Shown here piece after piece: positions 40,332-49,610 of a DNA stretch of 64,000 bases (position 1 is its first letter; each line of letters opens with the position of its first letter). The stretch lies in assembly GCF_000420525.1 (NCBI RefSeq), contig NZ_ATVC01000004.1, positions 25,363 through 89,362 on the forward strand, read 5' to 3'. A program made the translations under genes and the position numbers. This DNA is from Aquaspirillum serpens DSM 68. Lineage in GTDB: Bacteria; Pseudomonadota; Gammaproteobacteria; Burkholderiales; Aquaspirillaceae. The notes under the pieces were generated by a model. The model made no database searches and was not told the DNA's origin. It saw nothing but the letters and a program-made list of their open reading frames with translations.

Positions 40332-41324
40332 ATGAAAACCGAGGCAATAGCATACGCTGAAGAACAAGAAGCCTTTGATACCGCATTGTTGACAGCCGAC
40401 GATACCGCTGAGGATGCGTTGATCGACACGGCGGCGTTAGAAGTAGATAACGCCCTGTCCGATCAAGAAGAGGTAACGCGGGTGGCGTATGAAGACAGCG
40501 CCGATGTGACACAGATTTATCTGAATGATATCGGCGCTAACGCTTTGCTTAGCCCAGAAGAAGAGCGCGACTTATCACGGCGTGCTCATCAAGGCGATCA
40601 TCGAGCCCGACAAAAGATGATCGAACACAATTTGCGTTTGGTGGTCAATATCGCGAAACACTATGTCAATCGTGGTTTAGCGTTATTAGATCTGATCGAA
40701 GAAGGCAACATTGGCTTGATGCATGCCTTGGACAAATTCGATCCCGAACGTGGTTTCCGCTTCTCGACTTACGCTACATGGTGGATTCGGCAATCGATTG
40801 AGCGTGCCATCATGAATCAATCGCGCACCATTCGCCTGCCAGTTCATGTGATTAAAGAACTCAACACCTACCTACGCGCCAGCCGCCATTTCGAGGCACA
40901 AGAAGGGCGCGAGCCGACGGTAGAAGAAATTGCTCATCTAGTACACAAACCGGCAGAAGAAGTGCGGCGGGTGTTGAACCTCAACGAGCGCATGGCCTCG
41001 CTAGACGCCCCATTGGATATCGATCCCATGCTCTCGATTGGGGAATCGATTCCTGATGAACAAGCCGAAGCGCCCGAAGATTTATTGCATAACGCCGAAA
41101 TTGAACATTATGTGCAAGATTGGCTGCGGCAGTTGACCGAAAAACAGCGGATGGTGATTGAACGTCGCTATGGCTTAAATGGCCATGACTTGAGCACGTT
41201 GGAAGAATTGGCCAGCAGTTTGAACCTCACCCGCGAGCGAGTCAGACAAATTCAAATTGAAGGTTTGGAAAGCCTGCGCCGTATTTTGCGACGTGGCGGG
41301 GTATCGCGGGATATGTTGTTCTGA
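40332..41324 (+). CDS. rpoS: RNA polymerase sigma factor RpoS
   Basis: 330 aa sigma-70 family member for stationary phase and stress. Regions 1.2-2.4 run from DVTQIYLNDIGANALL through FRFSTYATWWIRQSIERAIM; region 4.2 is NLTRERVRQIQIEGLESLRRI. The N-terminus lacks the sigma-70 region 1.1. Start 40332 has GAGGGGG at proper spacing; a GTG at 40275 would add 19 residues. Confidence 0.96.
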   Translation: MKTEAIAYAEEQEAFDTALLTADDTAEDALIDTAALEVDNALSDQEEVTRVAYEDSADVTQIYLNDIGANALLSPEEERDLSRRAHQGDHRARQKMIEHNLRLVVNIAKHYVNRGLALLDLIEEGNIGLMHALDKFDPERGFRFSTYATWWIRQSIERAIMNQSRTIRLPVHVIKELNTYLRASRHFEAQEGREPTVEEIAHLVHKPAEEVRRVLNLNERMASLDAPLDIDPMLSIGESIPDEQAEAPEDLLHNAEIEHYVQDWLRQLTEKQRMVIERRYGLNGHDLSTLEELASSLNLTRERVRQIQIEGLESLRRILRRGGVSRDMLF

Positions 41325-41366
41325 TGATTGATTGACGACTCATCAGCACAACAGCGTTTTATCATC

Positions 41367-41401
41367 AAAGGCAACGGGCCCAAAGCGCGTTGCCTTTTGT
41401 T
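41367..41401 (+). terminator. Intrinsic terminator after rpoS
   Basis: AAAGGCAACG (41367-41376) pairs with CGTTGCCTTT (41388-41397), followed by T-rich TGTTT. Placed 43 nt after the rpoS stop. Confidence 0.8.
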
Positions 41402-41521
41402 TAATTTGCGTGCTAAGTCAAAATTACGTACAGAAATGATTGCATTCTCCTCACAATAAGCGCACAATTTATTGGAAAGTCATAAAAATTAAGACGCTGC
41501 ACTTTCCAGAGGAGACTGGCC

Positions 41522-42478
41522 TTGTTGAGCTGGATCAAGAACGGGCTGCAAAGCGGCCTGACTGCCTATATCACCCATTCTGACTGTATGTTGCACAATG
41601 TTGGCGACATGCACCCCGAATGTCCACAACGTTTGGTTGCGATTCGTGACCAACTGATGGCGTCACAAATTTTCGATAGCCTACATGAAGTCGAAGCGCC
41701 AGAAGTGACCGACGAGCAACTGGCTCGTGTACATACCCCTCGTTACTTAGAATACCTCGAGATGAGCCAACCGCTCACCGGTACTTTTCGAGTCGATCCC
41801 GATACGGCGTTAATGCCCAATACCCTGAAAGCGGCCCGACGTGCTGCCGGTGGGGTGGTGAAAGCGGTCGATATGGTGTGCCAAGGTCAAGCACCTAATG
41901 CATTCTGTGCCATTCGCCCACCGGGGCACCACGCCGAATCGTCAAAGGCGATGGGGTTTTGCTACTTCAATAACGTCGCGGTCGGCATTCGTCATGCCTT
42001 AGCTGTTCATGGTTTGGAACGTGCCGCAGTGATTGATTTTGACGTCCATCATGGTAACGGCACAGAAGAAATCTTCCGTGACGATCCACAAGTGATGATG
42101 GCCTCGATTTTCCAACATCCTTTCTTCCCCTATTCCGGCGATGTGCCAATGGGGCCGAATATGGTCAACATCCCAATGAAAGCGGGCAGCACTGGGGCTG
42201 ACTTCCGTGATGCAGTGATGGATGGATGGTTACCCCGTTTACGCGAATTCAAACCACAAATCTTGTTTATTTCTGCCGGTTTTGATGCCCACCGCGAAGA
42301 CGATATGGGCATGATGGGACTGGTGGAAGCCGACTATGAATGGGTCACCCGTCAGTTGTTGAAATTTGCAGATGAATACTGTGAAGGTCGGGTGGTGTCT
42401 GTATTGGAAGGGGGCTACGACCTGTCAGCCCTTGGGCGCAGCGTAACGGCCCATGTCAGAGTATTAACCGACATTTAA
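41522..42478 (+). CDS. Histone-deacetylase-like zinc amidohydrolase
   Basis: 318 aa of the HDAC/AcuC/acetylpolyamine amidohydrolase superfamily. Catalytic and zinc residues lie in RPPGHHAESS, DFDVHHGNGT and SAGFDAHREDD; EGGYDL follows near the end. These enzymes remove acetyl groups from lysines or polyamines; the substrate here is unknown. It starts with TTG at 41522, justified by GAGGAG 7 nt upstream and by homology beginning shortly after. Monocistronic: a terminator lies on each side. A Pat-type acetylase is encoded 5 kb away. Confidence 0.93.
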   Translation: MLSWIKNGLQSGLTAYITHSDCMLHNVGDMHPECPQRLVAIRDQLMASQIFDSLHEVEAPEVTDEQLARVHTPRYLEYLEMSQPLTGTFRVDPDTALMPNTLKAARRAAGGVVKAVDMVCQGQAPNAFCAIRPPGHHAESSKAMGFCYFNNVAVGIRHALAVHGLERAAVIDFDVHHGNGTEEIFRDDPQVMMASIFQHPFFPYSGDVPMGPNMVNIPMKAGSTGADFRDAVMDGWLPRLREFKPQILFISAGFDAHREDDMGMMGLVEADYEWVTRQLLKFADEYCEGRVVSVLEGGYDLSALGRSVTAHVRVLTDI

Positions 42479-42482
42479 CGTC

Positions 42483-42513
42483 AAACGGGAGAACGCAGTT
42501 TCTCCCGTTTTTC
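42483..42513 (+). terminator. Intrinsic terminator after the deacetylase-like gene
   Basis: AAACGGGAGAA (42483-42493) pairs perfectly with TTCTCCCGTTT (42500-42510) around CGCAGT, followed by TTC and a pyrimidine-rich stretch. Confidence 0.88.
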
Positions 42514-42536
42514 TTTGCTTTTTCTTCATGACATAA

Positions 42537-43682
42537 ATGAAAAATCAGCATGGTTTTATGTTATTAGTGGTTTTGCTGCCGTTGTTTCTGTTGGGGCTTG
42601 GGGCGGTGATGGCCGATTTACGCGACTGGCGAAACCATGAACAGCAACAGCAAAGCGCTTTGTTACAGCAAGCGAAGGCCGCGGCCCTTCACTATCTTAT
42701 CGGGGGAATGACCAAATCAGAAGCCAGCCCTCCCGGTGATCCTATTCGCCCAGATACCTTACGGGGTGCTGGTTTATTTGAAGGTGAGCCCGATTCGATT
42801 ATTGGCAGTATTGATGAAAGCTGTCCTCCTACCCCCGCCATCAATTTCTGTATTGGTGCGTTGCCGTGGCGACCATTAAGCCTGCCCCCTCCCTCCGCAA
42901 ACCGTATGTTGTGGTACGCCACCTCCCGCGCATTGTTTAACTACAACTCACCCAATCTAAGCAGATTGAAAAACCACATTGAACAACAGCGTCTATTAAG
43001 CGTAATCGACCGCAATGGCCGTCATTATCAACATCTCGTCAGTGTCTTTATCCTCGCCGGTACCGCCTTACCACAGCAACAACGTCCCACTTTTCCTGCT
43101 GCTCAAACCCTGTTGCCAGATATCGCGCGACACTATCTCGAAAGCCTACCCGCTGCCAATCTAGGCACACTGCCAGTGCTCACCAGTGGTGAAAAAAACT
43201 ACCGCAGCCATCCACTACGCTTTACCAATGCCAGCAACGACCAATGGATTGCAATTGATGTCAACGAATTGGCCACTGCGATGGCCTCGCGGATCAGCCA
43301 CGAATGGGCATGGCACTGGTTGAGGTTTGAAATTCAACGCCAAAGCAACCGGCCAAATTGTTTAGAGCCCGTTGATAACACGACACCGAGTTCGCTATGG
43401 CCAACTGATATTGCAGCGTTCAAAAAGGCTGCTGAGCGGTGGGGCACATTCTGTTACCCCTATGACCATAAAAGACCTTGGTTATCGAAGTGGGTCGATG
43501 AAGTCGCCAACATCGAATCGAATGGGCCACAGCTCACCCTGCAATTTCATCATTGCCCGCAGCTGAAATTTCGGTGGCGGTGGGTAGCCGCAGCGGGGGC
43601 GTCCGCAGCGCACATTGAGCATCAAATTGAGTCGGTGAATGGAGCAGGGCAATGTCAACTCGTCAACGTGGTTTCACCTTAA
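42537..43682 (+). CDS. Large pilin-like protein without Glu5 (GspK-like candidate)
   Basis: 381 aa. The N-terminus MKNQHG-FMLLVVLLPLFLLGLG looks like a prepilin cleavage site followed by a hydrophobic helix, but mature position 5 is Val rather than Glu. In type II secretion only the tip pseudopilin GspK regularly lacks this Glu. The rest (about 340 aa) is a soluble region with scattered cysteines that I do not recognise. Its last 31 nt overlap the next pilin-like gene, so the two are translationally coupled. No assembly ATPase, peptidase or secretin is nearby. Confidence 0.6.
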   Translation: MKNQHGFMLLVVLLPLFLLGLGAVMADLRDWRNHEQQQQSALLQQAKAAALHYLIGGMTKSEASPPGDPIRPDTLRGAGLFEGEPDSIIGSIDESCPPTPAINFCIGALPWRPLSLPPPSANRMLWYATSRALFNYNSPNLSRLKNHIEQQRLLSVIDRNGRHYQHLVSVFILAGTALPQQQRPTFPAAQTLLPDIARHYLESLPAANLGTLPVLTSGEKNYRSHPLRFTNASNDQWIAIDVNELATAMASRISHEWAWHWLRFEIQRQSNRPNCLEPVDNTTPSSLWPTDIAAFKKAAERWGTFCYPYDHKRPWLSKWVDEVANIESNGPQLTLQFHHCPQLKFRWRWVAAAGASAAHIEHQIESVNGAGQCQLVNVVSP

Positions 43683-44245
43683 TTGAGCTGGCGATTGTGC
43701 TATCACTACTGGGGCTGTTGTTTACTTTACTCACACCGTGGCGTAGCTATTGGCAGTACCAAAAATATCGTGAAGCTGAACGCGGTTTAGAAGCCGCAAT
43801 CGCAGCACTAGAAGCCCATTTGCTTTTACACCGTAGCCTACCTTGCGCAGCCAATGAGACTGGGGCAGAAGACTGTAGCAAAACGGCGGGAGAGCTACCG
43901 TGGCGAACACTCGGCTTACCTCGTTATGACCCGTGGCAACGACCTTGGCATTATCAGGTGGCAACCACGCTCATCAATGGTAAAGAAATCAGTGTGCAAA
44001 CCGCTTCTGATATCGCTATCTCTGTGAAGGATGCTGAGGAAGATGTGATTTTGGCAGACAACCTTGCCGCGATTGTCTGGCATACCGGCGCCAAAGCCGA
44101 CAGCGACAGCGTCCCCAATGAATTACGTATCAGCAAAACCTTATTGCCATCGTCTGATCACGATAACCGTGCTCGCTGGCTAACGGTGGCAACAGTAAAA
44201 AATCAATTAGCAAAGCAAGGTGTTTTAACCACAACCATGAAATAG
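43652..44245 (+). CDS. Type IV pilin / pseudopilin-like protein
   Basis: 197 aa. MSTRQRG-FTLIELAIVLSLLGLLF is a textbook prepilin peptidase site with Glu at mature position 5, followed by a hydrophobic helix. The soluble part has paired cysteines (LPCAANETGAEDC) and PWRTLGLPRYDPW. Ribosome site GGAGCAGGG lies inside the end of the preceding gene. Middle member of a three-gene pilin-like cluster; the apparatus it belongs to is not encoded here. Confidence 0.8.
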   Translation: MSTRQRGFTLIELAIVLSLLGLLFTLLTPWRSYWQYQKYREAERGLEAAIAALEAHLLLHRSLPCAANETGAEDCSKTAGELPWRTLGLPRYDPWQRPWHYQVATTLINGKEISVQTASDIAISVKDAEEDVILADNLAAIVWHTGAKADSDSVPNELRISKTLLPSSDHDNRARWLTVATVKNQLAKQGVLTTTMK

Positions 44246-44258
44246 ACAGGAGGACATA

Positions 44259-44801
44259 ATGCAACGGCAGCGTGGTTTTACTTTGGTCGAATTGTCGATC
44301 GTGTTGGTCGTCATTAGCCTGATTTTGGGGATGGCGTTCAAGGGCCGAGATTTAATCTACTCGGCAGAAATTAAGGCGGTGCAAGCAACCAGCACCAAGA
44401 TTTTGGCTGCGAGCAATCTCTATAACGAGCGATTCGGCGTGAATCCACCCCATGACAAAGATGGAGGAAAAGACGAAGCCAATTCTTTGTTGTATGCCTT
44501 ATTGGATAAAAAACTACTGAGTGCAGGTGATCTTGCTGATGCCTTAGGCGGTAAGTGGGTAAGCCGCAAGGGAACAGGAAATAATGACAATTTGGACAAA
44601 GACCGTGTATATGCTGGTTTGGAAGGCGTACAAGCGGCCACCATTTGTACCCTCGATAATCGAATTGATGATGGTAAACCGAATGAAGGTTCGGTACGTT
44701 CAAATGCCAGTGCTGGCGCTGTGGGTGTCAATAGTTACCAGAAGACAGACGATTGCAGCAAAGTCAGCGGTAGTAATCACCTCTTTTTTGAGATTTATTA
44801 A
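44259..44801 (+). CDS. Type IV pilin / pseudopilin-like protein
   Basis: 180 aa. MQRQRG-FTLVELSIVLVVISLILG has a canonical cleavage site and Glu5. The soluble region is rich in Asn/Asp/Lys (ERFGVNPPHDKDGGKDEA, DNRIDDGKPNEGS) and has two late cysteines. A strong AGGAGG precedes the start 13 nt after the previous gene. Such proteins form or cap short pseudopili; role otherwise unknown. Confidence 0.8.
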   Translation: MQRQRGFTLVELSIVLVVISLILGMAFKGRDLIYSAEIKAVQATSTKILAASNLYNERFGVNPPHDKDGGKDEANSLLYALLDKKLLSAGDLADALGGKWVSRKGTGNNDNLDKDRVYAGLEGVQAATICTLDNRIDDGKPNEGSVRSNASAGAVGVNSYQKTDDCSKVSGSNHLFFEIY

Positions 44802-44829
44802 CCAATAGCCAATCATTCCATCCACCACC

Positions 44830-45231
44830 ATGCGCCTTGACCTACCACCTCAGCTACTCTCTCTCCTATTTATCAGCCTCGGCGCCAGCACCGGTGCATG
44901 TTTCCGTTGGTGGTTAGGATTGCGTTTGAATGCACTATGGCCGACTTTGCCATTCGGCACCCTGCTCGCAAATTGTTTGGGTGGGTTGTTCATGGGATTC
45001 GCGCTGGCGGCGTTTGCTTGGCTCCCCCCCATCTCAGTTGAATGGCGGTTAGGATTAACCACCGGCTTTCTTGGTGGCTTAACCACCTTCTCTACCTTTT
45101 CTGCAGAAGCCATCGGTTTATTACAAGCAGGGCTCTATCCTGCCCTGTTGCTTCATGTTGGCAGTCATGTGTTAGCCTCGCTGACTTTAACGTGGTGTGG
45201 TTTGAAATTAGGGCAATGGCTATGGGCATGA
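44830..45231 (+). CDS. crcB: CrcB/Fluc fluoride channel
   Basis: 133 aa, four membrane helices, working as a dual-topology dimer that exports fluoride. GASTGACFRWWLG, FGTLLANCLGGLFMGF (with the pore Asn) and GFLGGLTTFSTFSAE are the family signature. No fluoride riboswitch is visible in the 28 bp upstream. Its stop lies within the start region of pabC. Confidence 0.96.
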   Translation: MRLDLPPQLLSLLFISLGASTGACFRWWLGLRLNALWPTLPFGTLLANCLGGLFMGFALAAFAWLPPISVEWRLGLTTGFLGGLTTFSTFSAEAIGLLQAGLYPALLLHVGSHVLASLTLTWCGLKLGQWLWA

Positions 45232-46067
45232 CACGGATTAACGGACAGCAACAGCATCTGATCGAAACGACAGATCGAGGTTTGGCGTATGGAGATGGGG
45301 TGTTTCGAACGTTGCAAGTGCAACAAGGTGTGCTGTTGTTGTGGCAATGGCAATGGCAGCGGTTATGCCACGATGCACAACGTTTACAGCTTCCCCTGCC
45401 AGAGGAAGCGTGGTTACAGCAAGAAATTGCCCTCGCCAGCGCCGACATCGAACGCGCCAGCGTCAAAATTATTCTCACCCGAGGCAGCGGCCCACGCGGT
45501 TATGCTATCCCAAACACTCCCCACACCCAATGTATCCTCCAAGCCAATCCGTGGGCGGGGTATCCCGCTGGCTGGTATCAACACGGCGTTGCGCTCTACC
45601 CCTGCCAATTACAACTGGCTCGTCAACCTAGGTTAGCGGGTATCAAACATCTCAATCGATTAGAACAAGTGCTGGCGCGCAGCGAATGGCACGACCCACA
45701 ATGGCAAGATGGTTTGCTCTGCGATAGCGAAGGGTGGGTGATTGAAACCTGTATGGCCAATATCTGGTTATGCGAAGGTGGGCAGTGGGTTACCCCGCGC
45801 CTGAGTCATAGCGGTGTGGCTGGTGCAGTGCGAAGTTGGTGGATAGATCAGTTAGCACAAGCAGGGCAAACCGCAGTCGAAGCCGACATCAGCCACGAGC
45901 GATTATTGGCAGCCGACGAGGTGTGGTTGTGTAATTCTTTATTGGGCTTGGCACCGGTAGCAGCAATCGGTCAGCAAACATGGTCAAGCTGGCTGCAGGG
46001 GCGATATTGGCAACAGGTCTATGAACACTTCCTCGTGTCGAGCAGCACAATGCTCAGCCCACGGTAA
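45222..46067 (+). CDS. pabC: Aminodeoxychorismate lyase
   Basis: About 281 aa PLP enzyme of fold type IV, giving p-aminobenzoate for folate. RGLAYGDGVFRTL is the N-terminal signature, GIKHLNRLEQVLAR carries the PLP lysine, and VIETCMANIWL is conserved. Three ATGs are possible (45216, 45222, 45228); 45222 has AGGG at the best spacing, while 45228 forms ATGA with crcB. The 3' end overlaps the convergent DUF4936 gene by 84 nt. Confidence 0.92.
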   Translation: MGMTRINGQQQHLIETTDRGLAYGDGVFRTLQVQQGVLLLWQWQWQRLCHDAQRLQLPLPEEAWLQQEIALASADIERASVKIILTRGSGPRGYAIPNTPHTQCILQANPWAGYPAGWYQHGVALYPCQLQLARQPRLAGIKHLNRLEQVLARSEWHDPQWQDGLLCDSEGWVIETCMANIWLCEGGQWVTPRLSHSGVAGAVRSWWIDQLAQAGQTAVEADISHERLLAADEVWLCNSLLGLAPVAAIGQQTWSSWLQGRYWQQVYEHFLVSSSTMLSPR

Positions 46068-46280
46068 TTGCGCCAGTTGCGCTGCTAAAACCTGCTGTAA
46101 TTGTGGCAAATCGCTGACAGCCTCATAGATTTCCATCCACGTATCGGCCTGTTGTTGACGACGTAACAAACGACCTTCAATCCCCGTTTGTTCTGCCACA
46201 GCGTTCAATAACACTTGAACTAACGGCAAAGCCTGTGCAGCATCCAACACCTGATAGTAAACATACACCGAAACTTGCAT
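45984..46280 (-). CDS. DUF4936 family protein
   Basis: 98 aa small cytoplasmic protein: MQVSVYVYYQVLDAA, GIEGRLLRRQQQADTWMEIYE. This fits the betaproteobacterial DUF4936 family, whose function is unknown. The start at 46280 is chosen because the frame upstream (to 46463) runs antisense through tyrA and has no family-like residues. Its last 84 nt are antisense to pabC. Confidence 0.75.
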   Translation of the reverse strand: MQVSVYVYYQVLDAAQALPLVQVLLNAVAEQTGIEGRLLRRQQQADTWMEIYEAVSDLPQLQQVLAAQLAQLPWAEHCAARHEEVFIDLLPISPLQPA

Positions 46281-46314
46281 ACGCAATCTCGCCTTATTCG
46301 TTAGGAATACAAAG

Positions 46315-47184
46315 ATGCAAATGAAAAAATTGGTCGTGATCGGCGTCGGCTTAATTGGCGGATCGTTAGCCTTAGACCTCAAACGCGCCGGTGCCGTCAC
46401 ACAAGTGGTGGGTGTGGGTCGGTCATGGGACAACCTTGAACGCGCCTTACAATTGGGTGTCATTGATCATGCCACACAATCCGCAGCCGAGGCGGTGGTA
46501 GATGCCGACATTGTGTTATTGGCGACCCCAGTCGGCCAAATGGCAGCCATCCTGCAACAAATCGCCCCCCACCTCGCCCCACACACCATTATTACCGATG
46601 CTGGCAGTACCAAAAGCGATGTCTGTGCTTTGATGCAGCAATATCTACCCCATCATCTAGCACGTTGTGTCCCTGCACACCCGATTGCCGGCTCAGATCT
46701 GTCGGGGGCCAGTGCTGCCCGCTATGGCCTCTATCAAAACCGCAATGTGGTATTAGCCCCCTTTGCCGAAACCGACGCCAGCGCCTTGGCCGAGATTCAT
46801 GCTATGTGGCAGATCACCGGCGCCCATCTGTTACAAATGACGGCCAGCGAACATGACGCGGTGTTTGCGGCCGTGAGCCATTTGCCGCATTTATTGGCAT
46901 TTGCTTATGTTGATATGGTGGCACAAAAAGACAATGCCGAGCGTTGTCTTGCCCTCGCTGCCAGCGGTTTCCGCGATTTCACCCGCATTGCCGGCAGCCA
47001 TCCAGAAATGTGGCGTGATATCAGCTTGGCAAATCGTGATGCTTTACTGGCCGATCTACACCGCTATCAAGCAGCACTCACCTCTTTGACCCATGCGTTG
47101 GAAAACTGCGATGGCGCCGCCTTAGTCGCACAATTTGAACGTGCTCGCCACGTCCGCACCCAATGGGAACATCAACGGCGTTAA
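46315..47184 (+). CDS. tyrA: Prephenate dehydrogenase (TyrA family)
   Basis: 289 aa NAD(P)-dependent oxidoreductase of tyrosine synthesis. The Rossmann motif is VVIGVGLIGGSLAL; IITDAGSTKSDV, HPIAGSDLSGA and LPHLLAFAYVD are typical. It lacks fused chorismate mutase and ACT domains, so tyrosine feedback is not expected through an ACT domain. Arogenate use is possible. AGGAA precedes the start. Confidence 0.95.
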   Translation: MQMKKLVVIGVGLIGGSLALDLKRAGAVTQVVGVGRSWDNLERALQLGVIDHATQSAAEAVVDADIVLLATPVGQMAAILQQIAPHLAPHTIITDAGSTKSDVCALMQQYLPHHLARCVPAHPIAGSDLSGASAARYGLYQNRNVVLAPFAETDASALAEIHAMWQITGAHLLQMTASEHDAVFAAVSHLPHLLAFAYVDMVAQKDNAERCLALAASGFRDFTRIAGSHPEMWRDISLANRDALLADLHRYQAALTSLTHALENCDGAALVAQFERARHVRTQWEHQRR

Positions 47185-47252
47185 TCGACGGTGTGGCTTG
47201 CCAAGCAACGCGACACAAGGCACGATGACGCGCTTTTTGAGTTAGACAGACC

Positions 47253-47822
47253 ATGTCCGCTATCCAAAGCCATCCAGCTAATCTCGACTATGCCGACTAC
47301 ATTCGGCAACACATCCGCACCGTCCCCGACTGGCCTCAAGCTGGGGTGCAGTTTCGCGACATCACCCCCGTGTTACAAAACCCAAAAACCTTCCGTATTT
47401 TGGTGGATATTTTTATCCATCGTTATATGGACTCTGGCGCAGACCTGATTGCAGGTTTAGATGCGCGTGGTTTTATTTTGGGGTCGGTGGTGGCGTATGA
47501 ATTGAATTTAGGATTTGTCCCGATCCGTAAGAAAGGCAAATTACCGTATCTCACTATCAGCGAAGAATATGAGCTGGAATATGGTAATGCCACAGTGGAG
47601 ATGCACAGCGACGCCTGTCAGCCTGGGCAAAAAGTGGTGTTGATTGACGACCTCGTGGCCACCGGCGGCACGATGTTGGCAGGGGCGCGCTTGTTACAAC
47701 GCTTGGGTGCCGAGATTATCGAAGCCGCCGCTATCGTCGATTTACCCGAACTGGGTGGTTCGAAATTGATTCGCGAACAACAATTACCGTTGTTCACCGT
47801 GTGTGATTTTTCTGGTCATTGA
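47253..47822 (+). CDS. apt: Adenine phosphoribosyltransferase
   Basis: 189 aa purine-salvage enzyme. The PRPP-binding loop is [29 protein letters not shown] and IRKKGKLP are family marks. Tail-to-tail with the LysR gene, overlapping it by 7 nt. Confidence 0.97.
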   Translation: MSAIQSHPANLDYADYIRQHIRTVPDWPQAGVQFRDITPVLQNPKTFRILVDIFIHRYMDSGADLIAGLDARGFILGSVVAYELNLGFVPIRKKGKLPYLTISEEYELEYGNATVEMHSDACQPGQKVVLIDDLVATGGTMLAGARLLQRLGAEIIEAAAIVDLPELGGSKLIREQQLPLFTVCDFSGH

Positions 47823-48703
47823 TTGGCTAATTGCTCAGCAAGAAAATCCATCAACACCCGCACGCGATACGGGATGTGGCGGTTACTGGGCAAGACAGCG
47901 TAAATCTTAGGACGAGGACAGGGAAAATCGGTTAACACCGTCTGCACTTTTCCCTGTGCCAGCCAATCCGCCACAATAAAATCTGGCTGACAGGTTAATC
48001 CCAAGCCCTGCGCTGCCGCTTCGGTCAACACATCACCATTGTTCGCCGCAAACTGACTGCGAATAGGCACGGTTAACCAATGCTCGCCCATCCAAAATTG
48101 CCAACTTTGGCGCTGCCCTCCCCGAACATAGGCAAGGCAAGTATGATGCTGCAACGCCAAGGGGTGTTGTGGTTCGCCGTATTGCGCTAAATAGCTCGGC
48201 GCGGCCACCACTGCCAACCGTGTTTCCCCTAATACCCGCACAATATCGCTTGCCTCGGGTTGGGCGGTGATGCGGATGGATAAATCAATGCCTTCTTCAA
48301 TCAAATGCGCGTGGCGGTCGCTGTATTCGGTTTCCAGCTGCACTTCGGGATAGTGTTGGGCAAACTGCAGCAACAATGGCGTCAGTCGTTTTAAGCCAAA
48401 ACTCAACGGCACACTCAAGCGAATATGGCCACGCGGAATATGACGCTCGGCGGCCACTTCGCCCTCGGCACTGTCTAACATGGTCAAAATCACACGGCAT
48501 TTCTCTAAATAGGCGGCGCCTGCCGAGGTTAACGTCAAACGCCGCGTACTACGCACCATCAGCTTGACACCAAGATGACGCTCTAAGGCAGCGATTTGCC
48601 GTGTTACCACCGATCGCGCCACATTCATTTGCTGAGCGGCGGCGGCAAAACTGCCCAGCTCTGCCACTCGCACAAAGGCTTGCATCGCATCTAATCTGTC
48701 CAT
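47816..48703 (-). CDS. LysR-type transcriptional regulator
   Basis: 295 aa. N-terminal helix-turn-helix [20 protein letters not shown] and effector-binding domain of the type seen in many DsdC/AaeR-like regulators. Ligand unknown. Divergent from the dioxygenase gene across 97 bp, so it probably regulates the DODA-cytochrome b561-YceI group and itself. Confidence 0.92.
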   Translation of the reverse strand: MDRLDAMQAFVRVAELGSFAAAAQQMNVARSVVTRQIAALERHLGVKLMVRSTRRLTLTSAGAAYLEKCRVILTMLDSAEGEVAAERHIPRGHIRLSVPLSFGLKRLTPLLLQFAQHYPEVQLETEYSDRHAHLIEEGIDLSIRITAQPEASDIVRVLGETRLAVVAAPSYLAQYGEPQHPLALQHHTCLAYVRGGQRQSWQFWMGEHWLTVPIRSQFAANNGDVLTEAAAQGLGLTCQPDFIVADWLAQGKVQTVLTDFPCPRPKIYAVLPSNRHIPYRVRVLMDFLAEQLANQ

Positions 48704-48800
48704 TGTTGCTCATCCAGCAATAAAGAATTGTCGATTGTCGGCTATTTTGCAGCAAATAGAGTCGGTACAGTAGTACCCATACTTTATCGGGCCAGCGACG

Positions 48801-49610
48801 ATGCAAACCACTCAACCCATTTTATTTGTGCCACATGGTGCGCCAACGATGGCACTGCAACCCGGCGCGGCAGGGATGGCGCTGGCAGAACTTGGCCGGC
48901 GACTGACCACGCCTCGCGCCATTGTGATCATCAGCCCACATTGGATGACTGCCCATCCAACAGTGGGATACGCCCCTCGGCCAGCAACAGTACATGATTT
49001 TTGGGGATTTCCAGCAGCGTTATATCAGCTTGACTATCCGGCAACCGGCTGCCCCGAAGTAGCAAAGTTGGTCAGTGATTTACTGCAAAGTCAGGGCTTC
49101 GCCACCCAACCGGCGGCAGAACAAGGATTAGATCATGGGGCATGGATTCCCCTGCGCTTGTTATTCCCCGAAGCCTCGGTGCCGGTGGTGCCACTGTCAT
49201 TGGTGGCGAATCCCGACCCTCGCTATCACTTTCAGCTAGGACAGGCGCTAGCACCGTTGGCACAACAGAATATTTTGCTGATTGCCTCCGGCAATCTCAC
49301 CCACAACTTGCGCGATTTTCAATTGTCACAGCGAGAGGGTGGGACAGATTTGCACTATGTCACCGCTTTTGCTGATTGGATGGCACAGCGTTTAGCTGAA
49401 CAGGATTGGCCGGCTTTGTTTGACTACCGCCGCCAAGCACCCGCGGCACAACGCGCTCATCCAACCGATGAACATTTATTGCCGTTGTTTGTCGCGCTAG
49501 GGGCAGCCAGCTTGCATCATCACCAGCCACAGGCTTTTCATCGTGGCATCAGTGATGCAGTGATTTGTATGGATGGCTATCAATGGCCGACAAGGGAGAA
49601 TACGCAATGA
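48801..49610 (+). CDS. Extradiol ring-cleavage dioxygenase, DODA/YgiD family
   Basis: 269 aa. LFVPHGAPTMAL, VIISPHWMT, GLDHGAWIPLRLLFP and ASGNLTHNLRDF hold the metal-binding His/Glu residues of the 4,5-DOPA dioxygenase-like class. The physiological substrate in bacteria is usually unknown. The stop forms ATGA with the cytochrome b561 start. A divergent LysR gene likely controls it. Confidence 0.92.
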   Translation: MQTTQPILFVPHGAPTMALQPGAAGMALAELGRRLTTPRAIVIISPHWMTAHPTVGYAPRPATVHDFWGFPAALYQLDYPATGCPEVAKLVSDLLQSQGFATQPAAEQGLDHGAWIPLRLLFPEASVPVVPLSLVANPDPRYHFQLGQALAPLAQQNILLIASGNLTHNLRDFQLSQREGGTDLHYVTAFADWMAQRLAEQDWPALFDYRRQAPAAQRAHPTDEHLLPLFVALGAASLHHHQPQAFHRGISDAVICMDGYQWPTRENTQ

